DNA of 11,815 bases, taken from NCBI GenBank assembly GCA_003562655.1, contig PWUC01000011.1:1-11815 (forward strand), written 5' to 3'. How positions within the stretch are numbered: the stretch's first letter is position 1; every line of letters begins with the position of its first letter. This document shows, piece by piece, positions 1 to 7,079 of the stretch. A program made the position numbers and the translations under genes. The DNA comes from Clostridia bacterium (GTDB lineage Bacteria > Bacillota_E > SLMV01 > PUMD01). The notes beneath the pieces are model-generated. The model did not search any database. It saw only the letters and a list, made by a program, of their open reading frames with translations, and was not told the DNA's origin.

Positions 1-140
1 CCGTGAGTTCAGGTGCATGGGTCGAAAGAGGTCAGATCCTGGGTTATGTGGGAACCACCGGGCGCAGTACCGGTCCACATCTGCATTTTGAGATACGTGA
101 ACATGACCGGCCCCGGAATCCCCTGGACTTTCTGCCCTGA
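1..140 (+). CDS. M23 (LytM-type) zinc metallopeptidase, C-terminal end only
   Basis: This is the last 45 codons of a gene that begins left of the window, read from base 3 to the TGA at 138-140. The peptide contains the M23 signature GRSTGPHLHFEIR (codons at about 60-98), whose HxH supplies the final zinc ligand and a catalytic histidine, and it ends PRNPLDFLP. M23 enzymes are peptidoglycan endopeptidases that act outside the membrane and cut the cross-linking peptides. The tail closely resembles the end of the next gene, so the two are tandem paralogues. Only 35 bases separate them, which suggests co-transcription. The rest of the protein, including signal peptide and accessory domains, cannot be seen. 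Confidence 0.88.
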   Translation, partial: VSSGAWVERGQILGYVGTTGRSTGPHLHFEIREHDRPRNPLDFLP

Positions 141-175
141 CTCCGTGCTCCTGCGAGGGCTTTGAGGGTGGCAAT

Positions 176-1537
176 ATGAAGTTCTACGGGCTCCGTGCAC
201 TCCTGTTTTCCCTGGCAGTGATGGTCACTGCCCTCGGGCTGACTGCCCTGGCCGGGACGGATTGCCCGGAGATCGAATATCACGAGATTTACGTGGAAGA
301 CACCCTCCTGGGTTATACCTCAGATGCGGGATGGGTCCACGATGTCCTCGATCAGATGCTGCTGGTCCGGGCATCGGAGACCGGTTTCCAGGTCAGAATC
401 CAGGAGAGTGTTCGCGTCGTCAGCGTGTCCTGCTGCGATCCACCGGATCTGACCCCCCGTGACATCCTGCACCGGTCCCTGCAGGAGAAGCTGAACATCG
501 TCGCCCATGCCGTAGGAATCGAGATCGGCGGAGAACTGTTGAGCGTGGTCGCAAACGAACGGGAGGCGCGGGAGATCCTCGACAGGATTGTCGCCGACCA
601 CATTGACATGCGCGAGTCCGACGGCAGGACCAGCGTGCGATCCGTAGAGATCGTTGAGGAGGTCGAATTTACCCATCTGCCCGCCGATCCCGACTCGATC
701 GTCGATGCGGAAACGGTGGAGAGGCTCCTTCTCCGCGGCACTGACCGGGTGGTCCTTCATGAGGTCCAACGAGGTGAGACGGTCTGGGGCATTGCCGAGA
801 CAGCGGGACTCAGCGTGGGTGACCTGGAAAGGGCCAATCCCGGGACCGATGTCTTTCGCATATTTCCGGGTGACCAGCTGCACCTCATTGTTGCCGATCC
901 CCACATTACCCTGCGCAGTGAGGAGGAACGATGGTACCTCAGATATGTGCCCAACCGGGTGGAAACGCGCACCGATGACTCCCTGTGGCCATGGCAGAGG
1001 GTGGTCATGCAGGCAGGTAGACCCGGCGAGATCCGCGTCACCGTTCGGACAGTCCGCGAGGCGGGCCGTGAAATCGAGCGGGAGATCATCTCCGAAAAGA
1101 GACTGTCTGACCCGGTGACACACATCGTGGTCCGCGGCACCAAGACCGTTCCCCAGTATGGCACAGGGCAGTTCATTCTGCCGGCCGTGGGCACCCTCAC
1201 ATCGGGTTTTGGCTGGAGGAGCGGTGGCTTCCACTACGGTATAGACCTGGCCATGCCCATCGGCACTCCTGTAAAGGCCGCTGATGCGGGCATGGTCACC
1301 CTCGCAGGCAGAGCCGGAAATTACGGGATCATGATCAAGATCGACCACGGGGACGGCGAGTATGTCACGGTCTACGCCCATCTGAGCCGCACAGCCGTCT
1401 CCATGGGCGACGTGGTGGAGCAGGGGCAGGTCATCGCCTACTCCGGCAACACCGGTCGCTCCACCGGGCCCCATCTGCACTTCGAGATCCGCGTGAACGG
1501 GGTGCCCAGAAATCCCATTGGATTCTTCTCCGACTGA
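176..1537 (+). CDS. Secreted M23 metallopeptidase with LysM and G5 domains
   Basis: A 453-residue exported peptidoglycan endopeptidase. Residues about 7-26 form a hydrophobic signal sequence, with a possible signal peptidase I site ALA|G at 26/27. Residues 30-190 are a mixed region without a domain I can name, including a Cys-Cys pair near 86-87. A LysM peptidoglycan-binding domain lies at about 193-238 (HEVQRGETVWGIAETAGLS). A G5-like domain lies at about 245-325. The M23 catalytic domain is at about 333-449 with all expected residues: H353 and D357 (HYGID), H402 (AHLS) and H433/H435 (HLHFE), so it should be active. The ATG at 176 follows a GAGGGTG ribosome site at 164-170. It sits behind a paralogous M23 gene and upstream of walRK, whose known targets in Bacillota include wall hydrolases. 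The M23 assignment is firm, LysM is clear, and G5 is likely. Confidence 0.93.
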   Translation: MKFYGLRALLFSLAVMVTALGLTALAGTDCPEIEYHEIYVEDTLLGYTSDAGWVHDVLDQMLLVRASETGFQVRIQESVRVVSVSCCDPPDLTPRDILHRSLQEKLNIVAHAVGIEIGGELLSVVANEREAREILDRIVADHIDMRESDGRTSVRSVEIVEEVEFTHLPADPDSIVDAETVERLLLRGTDRVVLHEVQRGETVWGIAETAGLSVGDLERANPGTDVFRIFPGDQLHLIVADPHITLRSEEERWYLRYVPNRVETRTDDSLWPWQRVVMQAGRPGEIRVTVRTVREAGREIEREIISEKRLSDPVTHIVVRGTKTVPQYGTGQFILPAVGTLTSGFGWRSGGFHYGIDLAMPIGTPVKAADAGMVTLAGRAGNYGIMIKIDHGDGEYVTVYAHLSRTAVSMGDVVEQGQVIAYSGNTGRSTGPHLHFEIRVNGVPRNPIGFFSD

Positions 1538-2070
1538 CCCCAGCTGAGCTGGAATTGCCCGTAGATCGACTCTCCGGACAGATCACGCCATCATTTCTGG
1601 TCCAGCCGGTCCCCGCGGGGCGTCAGGGAGGTGGCGGCACCGGTGAGGCAGGATCCGGGTGCACCCACGGGGAATGTAGATATGGCAGGGATCCACAATG
1701 AGGATTTGCCCCGCGCACCTGGTGGGCCGGAGGGTCAGGGCATCAAAGTGCAGTGATGCGGCGCCTGCTGACGGGCAAGTGGTGCGGGATGTGGGACCGC
1801 CTGTGAATGAGCCCGGAGGGTGGGTGCCGATGCTCACGGATGAGCGCAGGGGTTCTGCCGGGGGGTTGGGGCCCGCTGCTCTGTTGTCGGCAGCCTCCTG
1901 AGATGGACGGTATGATCGGGATCGGGATCCTCGCCCTCTGCCCCTGCAGATGCGATGCCAGCAAACGAAGACAGACGTGTTCCATAAACTGAGATGCGAA
2001 GCATGCAGGTTTTTGCTTGCTCCCGGTTGAACTCTTGCTGGTACAACCGAGTGTATCGGGGAGGAGAACA
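1538..2070. other. Long intergenic region before walR, no recognisable gene
   Basis: About 530 bases between the M23 stop and the walR start. Reading frames on both strands give only low-complexity, Arg/Pro/Gly-rich peptides with no family resemblance and no well-placed ribosome site. Small features seen are a short inverted repeat CCAGC-TGA-GCTGG just after the M23 stop (about 1539-1552), the palindrome CCCCGCGGGG (about 1612-1621), and a 2.5-copy GATCGG micro-repeat at about 1914-1929. None has a T-run that would make a convincing terminator. The last 60 bases are more AT-rich and probably carry the walR promoter. The rest could be a long leader or a remnant too decayed to identify. Confidence 0.6.
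2017..2047 (+). promoter_or_regulatory. Candidate walR promoter (extended -10)
   Basis: TGGTACAAC at 2039-2047 resembles an extended -10 element (TGnTATAAT, four of six core bases). A poor -35 candidate, TTGCTC at 2017-2022, gives a 19-base spacer. It lies in the AT-richer end of the gap, about 24 bases ahead of the walR ATG. An alternative pair is TTGAAC at 2027-2032 with a weak -10 near 2051. The assignment is tentative and rests only on position and partial consensus. Confidence 0.3.
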
Positions 2071-2769
2071 ATGACCCGAAAAGTCCTGATCGTCGATGAT
2101 GAGAAACCGATTGCGGACATACTGCAGTACAATTTGAGATCTGCCGGTTATGAGACTGCGGCAGCCTATGACGGAGAAGAGGCCCTGCTGGTCTTCCGCG
2201 ACATGCATCCTGATCTGGTTCTTCTCGACATCATGCTTCCCGGCAGGGGAGGCATAGAGGTCTGTGAGGCCATTCGCCGCGAGAGTGCGGTCCCGGTGGT
2301 AATGCTCACGGCGAAGGACGAGGAGGAAGACGTGATCAACGGCCTGGACGCTGGAGCCGACGACTATATAACCAAACCCTTCAGCCCGGGGGAGGTAATG
2401 GCGCGGGTCAGGGCCCAGCTCAGGAGGTCCTGCGGCGAACTGACGGCGGGACAGGATTCTCAGATGACGTGGGGATACCTCTGCATCGATCTCGACAGGT
2501 ACCAGGCCTTCGTTGACAGTGAGGATGCCGGCCTGACCCGCAGGGAGTTTGATCTTCTGGTCTATCTGGCCGAGAGACTGGGAAAGGTCATCACCCGCAA
2601 GCAGCTTCTGCAGGACGTGTGGGGATACAAGTACTACGGTGACGTCAGAACCGTAGATGTAACCATTCGGAGGCTCAGAGAGAAGATCGAGAGGGATCCC
2701 TCGAATCCATCCCTGATCATCACGAGGAGAGGTGTTGGGTACATATTTGCCGCGGATGAGGATCGTTGA
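2071..2769 (+). CDS. walR: Response regulator WalR (YycF), OmpR/PhoB family
   Basis: A 232-residue DNA-binding response regulator, the output half of the WalRK system that controls wall hydrolases and wall synthesis in Bacillota. The receiver domain (about 3-115) has the acidic pair D9/D10, phospho-acceptor D53 (LVLLDIMLPG), T80 and K102 (TKPF). A winged-helix DNA-binding domain (about 130-228) ends with the family's RTVDVTIRRLREKIE and RGVGYIF segments. The ATG at 2071 follows GGGGAGGAG at about 2058-2066 and yields the canonical opening RKVLIVDDE. An in-frame upstream ATG at 2017 would add 18 residues and is less likely. walK follows after 33 bases, and the yycH-yycI neighbours mark it as WalR rather than a generic PhoB paralogue. 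Confidence 0.95.
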   Translation: MTRKVLIVDDEKPIADILQYNLRSAGYETAAAYDGEEALLVFRDMHPDLVLLDIMLPGRGGIEVCEAIRRESAVPVVMLTAKDEEEDVINGLDAGADDYITKPFSPGEVMARVRAQLRRSCGELTAGQDSQMTWGYLCIDLDRYQAFVDSEDAGLTRREFDLLVYLAERLGKVITRKQLLQDVWGYKYYGDVRTVDVTIRRLREKIERDPSNPSLIITRRGVGYIFAADEDR

Positions 2770-2802
2770 TCTGGATCATCCCCGGAAGCGGGGGAGGGCG
2801 AG

Positions 2803-4605
2803 ATGAGGAGTCTCCGTCTCAGACTGGCATTGATCTTTTTGCTTCTCATATTGCTGGCCATGCTGCTGATCAGCTGGTACGTAGAGCAGTCACTGGAGAA
2901 CTACTACCTGGGGAACCACACCCGGAATGTGGAGCGCCAGGCCCGGTTGATGGTCAGCTTCCTGGAGCGGTACCTGGACGAGGAGGTCCCGCAGGAATAC
3001 ATTGCCAGCTATCTCCGGGACTACGGCCGTGAGTCCGGGCTGGATCTTCTATATCTCGACGGGGGCGCCGAGGTCGTGGCTGTCAGCTCGGGTATGGAGA
3101 ACCTCCTCGGGACCCAGATCATCCTTCCTGAGGTGGATCAGACCCTGGCGGAGGGCGAACCGTCGCGTCAGATACGCGATCGCGAGGGCAACCGGGATCC
3201 GGTTCTTTCGCTGGCGATGCCGGTCTGGAACGATGGACGGATAGTCGGTGTTCTTTACCTCAACGCCTCCCTGGGTGGTGTTTACCAGACCCTGCATGAC
3301 ATTCGCTCCATTCTCCTGGGGGCCACTATACTGGCCCTGGCTGTCACCGGAGGCGTGGCCTTTGTCCTGGCCAGCACCATCACCGGGCCCGTCGGAGTCA
3401 TAACAGAAAAGGCGCGCCAGATGGCATCGGGGAATTTTGATGAGAGAATCGAGGTTTCCTCCCGGGATGAGATCGGACAGCTGGGCTCCATGTTCAACTA
3501 CATGGCGGAGAGGCTCAGGCATACCCTGGCCGATGTTTCCGAGGAGAAACGACGGCTTGAGGTGGTTCTGGGCAACATGGCCGACGGGGTGGTGGCCATG
3601 GATCCGGAGGGCGAGATCATGCTGGCCAACCCCAGGGCGGGCGAGATCCTCAATGAGCAGCCCCATGAGATGCCCGGTCAGTTCATCAGTGACCTGCTGC
3701 CCGGTGTTGCCCTGAAGGCGCCCATCGAGGAGACCATGCATTCAGGGGATGATATCACCCTGCGCTTCCAGCTGGATGATTCCAACCGGGTGATCAGGGC
3801 CCACCTGGCGGCCATTCTCCCCGAGGGAGAAGGCGACCCTCCGCGGGGAATGGTGATGGTCCTGCAGGACGTGACGGAACAGGAGCAGGCGGAACAGCGC
3901 AGGAAGGAGTTCGTGGCCAATGTCAGCCACGAGCTGAAGACCCCTCTCACGACGGTCAAGAGCTATATGGAGACCCTGCTGGGGGGGGCAGCCCGCGATG
4001 AGCAGGTCAGTGAGGACTTTATGCGCGTGGTTCTCGATGAGACCGATCGCATGGCGCGGATGGTCCGGGATCTTCTGGATCTATCGCTGATTGACTCGGA
4101 TGAGATGATGTGGGAGGAGGATCACTTTTCTCTGCCCGAGGTCGTTGACAGGGCCTGCGGCAACCTGGCGGCCAGGGCTGATGCCAGGGGCGTATCTCTC
4201 GGTTACCGGGGCAGCCCGGGCCTGCCCCTTCTGCACGGGGACCGCGACCGGATTGAACAGGTCCTGGTCAACCTGATCAGCAACGCGGTGGAGTATGCGC
4301 CCGAGGGGGGACAGGTTCGAGTCAGCTGGAGGCACGCAGGCGACAGGGTCTATGTCGCTGTGTCCGACGACGGGGTGGGCATTCCCGAGGAGGATCTGCC
4401 GCGAATTTTCGAAAGGTTCTACCGGGTGGATAAGGCCCGCTCCCGCGCCAGTGGAGGAACGGGGCTCGGCCTTGCCATCGCCCGGGAGATCATAGAGTCT
4501 CATCGCGGGAAGATCTGGGCGGAGAGCACAGAGGACGAGGGCACCACCATTGAACTGTATCTGCCGGTGGAGGGAGAAGGTGACGTTGAAGGACGCCATG
4601 GCTGA
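2803..4605 (+). CDS. walK: Sensor histidine kinase WalK (YycG)
   Basis: A 600-residue membrane kinase that phosphorylates WalR. Order of parts: TM1 at about 8-27; an extracytoplasmic sensor domain at about 28-167 (Cache/PDC-like position); TM2 at about 168-190; HAMP linker at about 191-243; a PAS domain at about 250-355 (GNMADGVVAMDPEGEIMLAN); HisKA dimerisation domain with phospho-acceptor H376 (NVSHELKTPL); and a HATPase domain with N-box N490-N494, DDGVGIPEEDLPRIFERFYR (522-541) and GGTGLGLAI (551-559). All catalytic motifs are intact, and the length matches the usual approximately 600 residues of WalK with both external sensor and PAS. The start has GGGGAGG at 2791-2797. The 3' end overlaps yycH, indicating translational coupling. 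Confidence 0.95.
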   Translation: MRSLRLRLALIFLLLILLAMLLISWYVEQSLENYYLGNHTRNVERQARLMVSFLERYLDEEVPQEYIASYLRDYGRESGLDLLYLDGGAEVVAVSSGMENLLGTQIILPEVDQTLAEGEPSRQIRDREGNRDPVLSLAMPVWNDGRIVGVLYLNASLGGVYQTLHDIRSILLGATILALAVTGGVAFVLASTITGPVGVITEKARQMASGNFDERIEVSSRDEIGQLGSMFNYMAERLRHTLADVSEEKRRLEVVLGNMADGVVAMDPEGEIMLANPRAGEILNEQPHEMPGQFISDLLPGVALKAPIEETMHSGDDITLRFQLDDSNRVIRAHLAAILPEGEGDPPRGMVMVLQDVTEQEQAEQRRKEFVANVSHELKTPLTTVKSYMETLLGGAARDEQVSEDFMRVVLDETDRMARMVRDLLDLSLIDSDEMMWEEDHFSLPEVVDRACGNLAARADARGVSLGYRGSPGLPLLHGDRDRIEQVLVNLISNAVEYAPEGGQVRVSWRHAGDRVYVAVSDDGVGIPEEDLPRIFERFYRVDKARSRASGGTGLGLAIAREIIESHRGKIWAESTEDEGTTIELYLPVEGEGDVEGRHG

Positions 4606-6067
4606 GAATCTGTTTGAGACCGCAAAGAGCGTGCTTCTGGCTCTCCTGGTGCTTTCCTCGATACTGTTGAGCCTGGGACTGTGGCTGCAGGGCGCACCCG
4701 TTTCCTCACTGCCTCCCGCACTGATCGATGCCGCGGGAAGCGATCTCCGCGAACACATACCCTCCGACCTATTCCAGCCGGTGGTCCTGGTCTATCATGA
4801 TGGCAGGGGATCGCATCGGGTGGCTCCCCACGATGAGGACCCGGAAACCGTTGACCTCCTGGAGTTCGTCCTGGCCAGCCTGGTGCCCGGGAACATAAGG
4901 CGGGTCCCGGATGACGAGGGCCTCGACCAGATCCTGATCCGGCGTCAGCTCGACCGGACCGGGGCCACTGTCCTGTTGCCCGGATTGGTACCGATGAACC
5001 TGTGGATGAAGGCCCTGGGCGCGCCCGAGGGATTTCCCCCGGTCATGATGGATCGGCTGTTCTTTTTTCTTTCCACTGACGAGATGATGAACCTCTACAT
5101 TCCAACGGCCGAGGGCTGGTACCATACCGAGTGGACTGTGGTTGACGGGCTGGTCGATGATGCGGATCCGGGCAGCATCGTCCCGCCCGCCCGGGATCTC
5201 GAGCGCGCCGGGTACGAGACCCGTGCGGTCTCCCTGTGGGCCTCCAGGATGCAGCAGGGGGCGGAGGATAGGGCCGGCGAGCCCGTGGTGCTTCTGCTCG
5301 GTTGGAGGGATCTGGCGCTGTCTCCATTGTTGAGCATTCCCGAAATGGATGTTGAGGTGACCACGTACATGGCGGAGCCCGTGCTGTCGGATGCGACGGA
5401 ACATGTTGTGTCGCTGTTTTCTGATCTCACCGCCGTTCGGCAGCGCACTGAACCCGACCGTTCTACGAGCTACACCGACGGCTACAGGAGTCTGCGAATC
5501 ACGGCCACCGGCACCCTCACCTACACCCTGGTGACCCCACCCGATGCCGGGGGGGGTGATCTTTCACCCGATGCTGCCACCATGCTGCGAAAGGCCTGGG
5601 GCTTTCTACGCAACGTTCTGGGCGATAAAGCCGGTGACCTGCGTCTGACGCGGGTGGAGCCGGTCCACCTGCGTGCCGGGCTGGACCGGGAGGGCGAACC
5701 ACCCGTCGCGGGCTACGAGTTTCAGTTTTCGCAGATATTTGCAGACGGACACCTCGTGGCAGTGGAGGGGCCCGTGTCGGTCCGGGTGGACGGACACGGT
5801 GTCAGGCGCGCCGCACTCACCCTGCTGCGTCCCGCCGGTGAGGTGCAGAAGACGCTGGCGATTACGCCCATCAGCGCCGTGGAGCGCTGCTATCGCCTGA
5901 TCGGCGAGGAGGGAGATCCTGTAGTCCAGCGGATCAACCTGGTTTACTACCCATCGGATGAGGGCGATGATCCTGGGGTTGTGAGGCCCGCCTGGCTGGT
6001 GGACCTGGGTTCGGCGGGTCAGTACCTGGTTGACGCTGTGAGCGCAGACATCACGATTAAGAAATAA
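4580..6067 (+). CDS. yycH: WalK regulatory protein YycH (WalH)
   Basis: A 495-residue protein with one N-terminal membrane segment (about 14-36) and a large extracytoplasmic part. It has the family's features: a start of the type xENxxxTxKxxLLxLLVLSS, an IYIPTAEGWY segment in the middle, and a LRITATGTLTYTL stretch typical of the YycH C-terminal lobe. In characterised Bacillota, YycH binds WalK through the membrane and, together with YycI, tunes its activity (inhibiting in Bacillus subtilis, activating in Staphylococcus aureus). I chose GTG at 4580 because GGAGG at 4569-4573 lies six bases upstream. ATG at 4598 (489 residues, 8-base overlap with walK) is nearly as good, with AAGGA at 4589-4593. 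The sequence is diverged, so the call leans on synteny as well as these motifs. Confidence 0.86.
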   Translation: MTLKDAMAENLFETAKSVLLALLVLSSILLSLGLWLQGAPVSSLPPALIDAAGSDLREHIPSDLFQPVVLVYHDGRGSHRVAPHDEDPETVDLLEFVLASLVPGNIRRVPDDEGLDQILIRRQLDRTGATVLLPGLVPMNLWMKALGAPEGFPPVMMDRLFFFLSTDEMMNLYIPTAEGWYHTEWTVVDGLVDDADPGSIVPPARDLERAGYETRAVSLWASRMQQGAEDRAGEPVVLLLGWRDLALSPLLSIPEMDVEVTTYMAEPVLSDATEHVVSLFSDLTAVRQRTEPDRSTSYTDGYRSLRITATGTLTYTLVTPPDAGGGDLSPDAATMLRKAWGFLRNVLGDKAGDLRLTRVEPVHLRAGLDREGEPPVAGYEFQFSQIFADGHLVAVEGPVSVRVDGHGVRRAALTLLRPAGEVQKTLAITPISAVERCYRLIGEEGDPVVQRINLVYYPSDEGDDPGVVRPAWLVDLGSAGQYLVDAVSADITIKK

Positions 6068-6088
6068 TTGCCATGAGCGGTGATAGCA

Positions 6089-6964
6089 TTGGATTGGCCC
6101 CGGGCAAAGACAATCCTTATAATCTGCTTCTTTGCGGGCAATTTAATATTGGGTCACCAATTGTGGATGGAGCAGCGTGGAAGTCCACTCCTGGATGAGG
6201 TCCTGCAGCGCTCCGAGGATGAGGCCCTGGTGGTCCTGGCAGATAAATTGGAGCAGGTGGGCCTGGAGCTGAGAGGAGAACTGCCCGCCGAGGCGTCCAG
6301 GATGTACTCGCTGAAGCTCTCGCGCCACGAGCCCGCCGTCGAGATGTTGAGACGGGCCCTATTCCCCCCTGATGAAGGGGAGCCGGTGATCATAGGGGGG
6401 CGTCTCAGAGGGCATCAGACCGACGACGCGATTCTGGTGGTCGGCGTTTCTGGAGCCGTCAGGTTTCAGCGGACTCATCGATCAACAGGGGGGGATCTTT
6501 CAGCAGAGGAGGCGGAGTCTCTTTCGACTTCCTTCCTCCTGGACAGAGGCCTGGGCCTGCCGGGGATGCAGTTTGATTATGTGAGCCGGGTTGAGCCGGA
6601 CCAGTACATTGTCTTTTACTGCCAGGAGCATCGCGGACGGCCCATTTATGGTGGAGGAATCATGGTCTTGGTGCAGGGAGATCAGGTCAGAGGTTATCAA
6701 CAGTTGGGGTACACTGCTGTCGGCCACACGGGCCGTGCCCGGGCGGTCATACCGGCTTCTCAGGCCATCTCGGCCAATATGCAGAGAATCTCTACCGCAG
6801 CCGGCGATGAGAGGGCCGCCATAGTGGAGGTCACCCTGGGGTATTATGCCGGTATGAGCCCTGAGGATGAATGGACGGTGGACCCAGTGTGGCGTCTGCG
6901 CCTGGAGAATGGGGTCCTGGTGTTCATCAACGCCTTTACCGGGGCCATTGAGTGGCCCCTGTGA
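6089..6964 (+). CDS. yycI: WalK regulatory protein YycI (WalI)
   Basis: A 291-residue protein with the classic YycI opening MDWPRAKTILII: a single membrane anchor (about 5-24) and an extracytoplasmic domain. The end has the expected LGYYAG, DPVWRLRL and NAFTGAIEW segments. It partners YycH in modulating WalK at the membrane. I chose TTG at 6089 because it gives the family's conserved MDW start, and GGTGAT at 6079-6084 matches the 3' part of the extended Shine-Dalgarno sequence at a suitable distance. GTG at 6080 would add three residues (VIA) and has no clear ribosome site. The gap to yycH is 21 bases, so it belongs to the same operon. Confidence 0.88.
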   Translation: MDWPRAKTILIICFFAGNLILGHQLWMEQRGSPLLDEVLQRSEDEALVVLADKLEQVGLELRGELPAEASRMYSLKLSRHEPAVEMLRRALFPPDEGEPVIIGGRLRGHQTDDAILVVGVSGAVRFQRTHRSTGGDLSAEEAESLSTSFLLDRGLGLPGMQFDYVSRVEPDQYIVFYCQEHRGRPIYGGGIMVLVQGDQVRGYQQLGYTAVGHTGRARAVIPASQAISANMQRISTAAGDERAAIVEVTLGYYAGMSPEDEWTVDPVWRLRLENGVLVFINAFTGAIEWPL

Positions 6965-6994
6965 CATAATCTCTCTGCCCTTCCGAAAATTCTG

Positions 6995-7020
6995 CTCTGG
7001 ATCGAGGAAGGAATCCAGAG
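6995..7020 (+). other. Perfect inverted repeat between yycI and murA
   Basis: CTCTGGAT (6995-7002) and ATCCAGAG (7013-7020) form a perfect 8-bp stem around a purine-rich 10-base loop. It lies 30 bases after the yycI stop. The downstream bases lack a T-run, so it is not a standard intrinsic terminator. It may limit read-through, protect the 3' end of the wal message, or serve as a protein-binding palindrome beside the WalR-like box that starts four bases later. Confidence 0.5.
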
Positions 7021-7023
7021 TTC

Positions 7024-7040
7024 TGTAGGGAAAATGTAAA
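7024..7040 (+). promoter_or_regulatory. Candidate WalR box upstream of murA
   Basis: TGTAGG (7024-7029), five bases, TGTAAA (7035-7040). The published WalR site is a direct repeat TGTWAH-N5-TGTWAH. The second half here is perfect and the first matches four of six, with exact spacing. A -10-like TACTAT lies at 7049-7054 with no good -35, so the box would cover the -35 region, as at WalR-activated promoters. The murA start is 40 bases downstream of the box. Function is inferred. Confidence 0.45.
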
Positions 7041-7079
7041 CTTGCGCATACTATTACTGTGGTGGGGAGAGAACACACT

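Noticed and set aside
176..265. Lipoprotein signal in the M23 peptidase (Cys at residue 30)
   Set aside because: The preceding residues AGTD do not fit a lipobox, while ALA|G fits signal peptidase I.
320..1480. Very long minus-strand open frame (386 codons) opposite the M23 peptidase
   Set aside because: It mirrors a clearly coding plus-strand gene with intact domains; antisense openness follows from the codon bias.
1583..2071. Long minus-strand open frame (about 162 codons) in the gap before walR
   Set aside because: Peptide is low-complexity and Arg/Pro-rich, has no family resemblance, and long chance frames are expected in GC-rich DNA.
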